Of a DNA stretch of 64,000 bases, positions 60,258 to 64,000 are shown piece by piece. This DNA is from Parasitella parasitica (taxonomy: Eukaryota > Mucoromycota > Mucoromycetes > Mucorales > Mucoraceae). The first letter of the stretch is position 1. Every line of letters starts with the position of its first letter. Location of the stretch: the NCBI GenBank assembly GCA_025201805.1, contig MU619280.1:34927-98926 (forward strand). Direction: 5' to 3'. The notes under the pieces are model-generated. The model was not told where the DNA came from, did no database searches, and saw nothing but the letters and a program-made list of their open reading frames with translations. A program made the translations under genes and the position numbers.

Positions 60258-60578
60258 TTTAGGCGATAAAAATACACAAATGCGAAAAAGAAAAGGGCGA
60301 AGGAAAAGGTATTCGTTTTTGATTTGAATAGCAGCAGCAACCCAGAATCGTACATACAAGCAATTCTTTATGGTATTGACTCGGTTTTACAAAAATCCAC
60401 ACATCAATTTATGAAACACATTCATATTTACTTGCTTAAATCAATCGATAATGCTTATCCCGAAAAAAACAACAACAACAACAAAAAAAAACGGCTTTTA
60501 TTTACTAGTAAATAATGCAAGAATAAATAATCAGATGAAACATGTTATCCATATCTTATTTCTCCATCCTTTTCTTTT

Positions 60579-63324
60579 ATGATTATTACAAACATGTTTA
60601 GTAGATCCATCGATGACATTTTCAAAAATAAAGCCATGCCTTGTTGGCTGCCTGCGCCTACTTGTATAGATACATTGTCTGATATTGCTTCACTGGATCA
60701 ATTTGATGAAAAATGGAAAAATGCTAGGTTTTTACCCTGGAGGTTCTTTCACATTGACTATGATCTGCTGCAGCAGAAGATGGGACGAAATAATGATATC
60801 GCCATCATTGCTAAAAGTTTACAAGATGAATGGATAAAAGCAAGTATACGAATACCAACATAGATGTGATGTATTAACTCTCGACAACTTATCAGGTACA
60901 CGAGTTTTACATATTGAAAAGAAGCGAAATCGACAGACGCATCATATCATTGCAAAACGACAAAAGATCCACAACATTTGTAAATGGCTTTCAATCACTC
61001 TTGAAAGAGATATTTGAATTATATAGATTTACAAAGTTAAACTACTGTGGTTTTCTGCTCCTGTTCAAGCAATTTGATCGGCTTGTTGAATCTACAGATC
61101 ACACGCTACAACAAGTAGAATTGCGCAGATTACTTATCAACAAGCCCTTCTGGAAACACTCAATAGAGTACCACAGGCTGGCAGTAGAGGCAAGTTACTT
61201 GTACATGACAAGCCCATTAGTTGCTACCAAAAAGCCCCTTTCGCTACTTGAGCAGTACGACATAACAGCCTTTATAAACACACTGCAACAAGATTTCGCC
61301 AGGGCCGAGACTAGTCATGCTTCCCACGTGGCACCGCCTCAACAGCAGGCCAGCATAAATAATGATGCATTCAAGGGCGGCAATGTAGTGTTGTCGTCCT
61401 CGCCGTCTTCAGCTTGTTCTACCCGTTCTTGTGAAACAACTCTATCATCAGAAGCAGCACAGCCGCAACCACGACAGAGATACGACACCTACTGGATTCA
61501 CCCTAACAATGTAGTCGAGTTAATGTTGTATCTATCAGATAAAATGATCGTCTCTAACGACAGTAGCGTTCCTCATCGCCCTGCAGCCGTATATGAAATT
61601 GGATCTCCAGCAGAAGTGAGCTCTACAAAAAGCCAATACAAAGTGACAACAGTGTACATGGATACGCCTCAATTAACGGCCTATAAACAGATATCAAACA
61701 AACAGCAGGATACCACCTCGATGACTCGTATCCGATGGTATGATGGTATTATCGCCAGTGGCAGCTCAGAAGAGATGTCAGCCGTTACAGAGGCAAGCCA
61801 TGTCATGATGGAGCAAAAGATGTATGATAATCGTGCGGAACAATGCTGGATTCAGCAAAAGGTTTGGCTCAAATCAAAACATTTAGAACCGTGGCTGTCT
61901 GGGTCATTTTCTCTTGGCGGGATGCTGTCAAAAGAGTCATGCCAGTATCACAAGGATGGCTATAGCGCAAATGTAGACGATATACATGGAATAAAGGAAT
62001 CGTGCCTTGCTGTTGAGGCTGAGATACATAGAAAGCACATCATACCAGGTACATGAGCACAACACACATACACACACACACACGCATATACGCATATACG
62101 CATACATATACTGATATCATGTATTATTCGACAGTGCTCAAAGTAACGCAGAATCGTCTGGTTTATGCTTCCATGGATCGTTCTATCACAATCTCGATCG
62201 ATTCAGACATTGCCATTATGCGTGCATTGCCAACCAAAGTACCCCAAAGCGATCAATATCCGTACAATGACATGTGTTTGGATGACATTGTGCGTTCTCC
62301 ACAATGTATAGTTCGAATTAACAAAAGCACCGATGATGCAGAAAACAACAACAAATGGCTGATAGATTTAATAAAGTGTGGCATGCTTGCACCTGCCGTT
62401 GGGTTCTCTGCATACTTGCATGGTGTGGAAGCTCTTTTGGGTGCCCAACAGACAGACATACCCCTTCCAAAATGGACTTTTGCTAAAGTTGACGGCTACA
62501 TTGGATACGAGAGCTTGTTGACTCAATATCAACAGAAGCAGCAGCCGCGGCAGCATAGAGTTGGCGTCCAAAGAAATCGTGGTAGTTTGCAAACAACCAG
62601 CGGCAATAGCAGCCGTGGCAGCAGTTGTAGAAGCAACAGCAGCAGAGACATGCATAGTCGCAGTACAGACACCATTGCCACTATTATAACGTGCTATGAC
62701 GATGAGAACGATGAGAACGATGAGAAGCAACCAGCATCGCCATCAGAATCTCCTAGTACTAGTACTACTATTACTACTTTTACTACTACTACTACTACTA
62801 CTATTGAGTCGCCCTTGCTGCATCCTCAAGACGGACAGAAACATCAACGCAGTGGCATGCGAAGGTCATTTGACTCGTATTGCAGTTTCGATCATCCAAC
62901 ATCCTCTAGATCCGATCCTACGAATTGTAAAAGCTGCATAGGAAAAATGTCGCTTGTTGAGCATCAAAGCATTGATATGAGACATCACTTGCCTCCCGAA
63001 ACGACTTGCGAGAAGGAAATCATTACATTTAGCTCATTTATGTTGCAAACTTTTTGGCCCAGAAAATTTAGAAGTTTTGAAAAGGAGCCGTTATTGGCAC
63101 GCCAACCTAAAAGACATCGTTCAACAAGCAGCAGCGCCTATGGCAGCAGCGATGCTAGTTGTGCCGGCAGCAGCCATTGCGATAATAGAACCGCCAGCAA
63201 GATGCTGCAAGCCACGCTACAAGGCGAGCGGTTTTCTCGTGCGAGCATTTTCACAATGACATGCGTTGTCATGTCATTTAGCATGTCATGTATTCTGTAT
63301 ATAACTGTTCTCACAAAGTTGTAA
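60579..63324 (+). CDS. SPX-VTC-like protein, 867 aa (possible vacuolar transporter chaperone subunit)
   Basis: Three exons (60579-60839, 60896-62048, 62135-63324). Intron 1 is GC-AG (AAA/GCAAGT). An SPX domain spans about residues 45-160: WRFFHIDYDLLQQKM, EWIKVHEFYILKRSEIDR, FTKLNYCGFLLLFKQFDRL, which binds inositol pyrophosphates. From about residue 284 a VTC polymerase-like domain starts, YWIHPNNVVELMLYL, then TVYMDTPQLTAYKQ, SMTRIRWYDG and later VLKVTQNRLVYASMDRSITIS. Long Ser/Gln/Thr-rich inserts break it up (poly-Thr encoded by ACT repeats, 62756-62806). One C-terminal hydrophobic helix is visible, not the three of typical VTC. A lysine that precedes YW(V/I)HP in active Vtc4 is Thr here, so it is more likely regulatory. 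Confidence 0.8.
62056..62112 (+). repeat. CA / GCATATAC microsatellite in intron 2 of the SPX-VTC-like gene
   Basis: A CACACA run followed by repeats of GCATATAC fills most of this 86-nt intron. It may vary in length between strains. Confidence 0.8.
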
Positions 63325-63374
63325 TAAAATGGGCACATTAGATGCGCGCGGGCGTGTGTGTGCGTGTATGGTTT

Positions 63375-64000
63375 TTATTGAGTCTTGTCATTAATAATCC
63401 TCTTTACAAGCCCTTCCAACTCAAATACATGGTCATCTCGCACGCCAGGACTGATTTCTCGAAGTGCCGCTGCCAAATTTAGCAGATATTCTGCATTCCA
63501 GCCTGATGGGCCATAAGAGTCATGAATCTGTTGTGCAATTTTGTCAGCTGGTGCAGGGCCAACATAGGCCTCATTATCAGTAGTTCCAATGTACACCAAT
63601 GCCTAATATAATCATTTTGATATTTTTTAGTCCAAAACAGTCAGGATTCCTTTACGTTGATGGTACTTGTAGTACGATGCAATACATTTTCAACGATGGG
63701 TGTTTCATCATCCTCTAGGCTGAACACATCGACGGTATGCACGGTATAACCATTCTGTGTATAAAGCAAACATGAGCAACTGGTTTTTGCCCTACAATTG
63801 CACTTTGGGCTGCGTTCTTTTACCTTCTCTCTATGATCCAAGTACGCTCTTGTGGCCTCTACGTCATCTGAAGGAATCTTGAATGCGACTCCCCACGTTA
63901 CTTTATCATGTCCCTCTACGCTTTCAATGGTCTTCCACTCATCGTATGGAATCAATGTGACAACCCGGCCTGGTTTTTCAGGAGTCCCTCTGTGGTCTTC
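63375..64000 (-). CDS. GCG1: Glutathione-specific gamma-glutamylcyclotransferase (ChaC), partial at the 5' end
   Basis: It cleaves glutathione to 5-oxoproline and Cys-Gly in the cytosol. Exons seen on the minus strand: 64000-63824 (cut by the window edge), 63754-63656 and 63602-63375, giving the last 167 residues. The ChaC marks HRGTPEKPGRVVTLI, WGVAFKIP and AYLDHREK (the Glu is the catalytic acid), then YVGPAPADKIAQQI and GPSGWNAEYLLNLA are clear. The N-terminal YGSL(I/L)W substrate loop lies outside the window. Its stop codon is only 50 bp from the stop of the convergent SPX-VTC-like gene, so 3' UTRs must overlap. Confidence 0.93.

Overview
The window looks like a piece of an early-diverging fungus, most likely Mucoromycota (Mucorales-like). 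Intergenic DNA is AT-rich with long A/T runs. Genes are dense and on both strands, and most are split by many short GT-AG introns (about 44-116 nt). The protein set (LIM-C1-RhoGAP, an SMS-type sphingolipid synthase, Fanzor/TnpB remnants, a LINE with a zf-RVT finger, CCT, importin, ESCRT-III) is plainly eukaryotic and fungal. I cannot name the species. There are no viral genes, CRISPR arrays or operons. Exon models come from reading frame, splice sites and family consensus by eye; for almost all complete models the exon lengths sum to a multiple of three.

Layout. 1-4.8 kb: gene-poor, with a 5'-truncated LINE flanked by an exact 15-bp target duplication and two tandem 90-aa secreted miniproteins. 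4.8-26.4 kb: housekeeping block with a PH-domain protein, CCT4, an epsinR/Ent3-like ENTH adaptor, a broken GNAT gene, a LIM/C1/RhoGAP, JIP5/WDR55, a coiled-coil protein, importin-beta PSE1/KAP121, an SMS-like synthase and a small acidic protein. 27-36 kb: a phytanoyl-CoA dioxygenase-like protein, a forkhead factor with very long flanks, a small two-exon gene and a hexose transporter. 36.1-37.2 kb: a 1.08-kb element with about 117-bp terminal inverted repeats that holds two degenerate Fanzor/TnpB-like tails pointing outward; this is the most unusual object here. 37.5-51.7 kb: a protein with an LIR-like motif, an FAD amine oxidase-like enzyme, a CDF zinc transporter, glycerol kinase, a DUF1295 membrane protein, a four-TM protein, a PHD-finger protein and a WDR89-like protein, with several candidate microproteins. 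52-53.7 kb: repeat-bearing spacer. 53.8-64 kb: eL22, endopolyphosphatase, RanGAP, a Q-rich protein, CHMP1/Did2, an SPX-VTC-like protein and a partial ChaC gene cut by the window end.

Themes. Trafficking and transport genes recur (Ent3-like, Did2, PSE1, RanGAP). An endopolyphosphatase and an SPX/VTC-like protein lie within 6 kb of each other, which pairs polyphosphate breakdown with a possible synthesis or regulatory component. Splicing is varied: three probable GC-AG introns, exons of 14-20 nt, and two introns of 3n length without stops.
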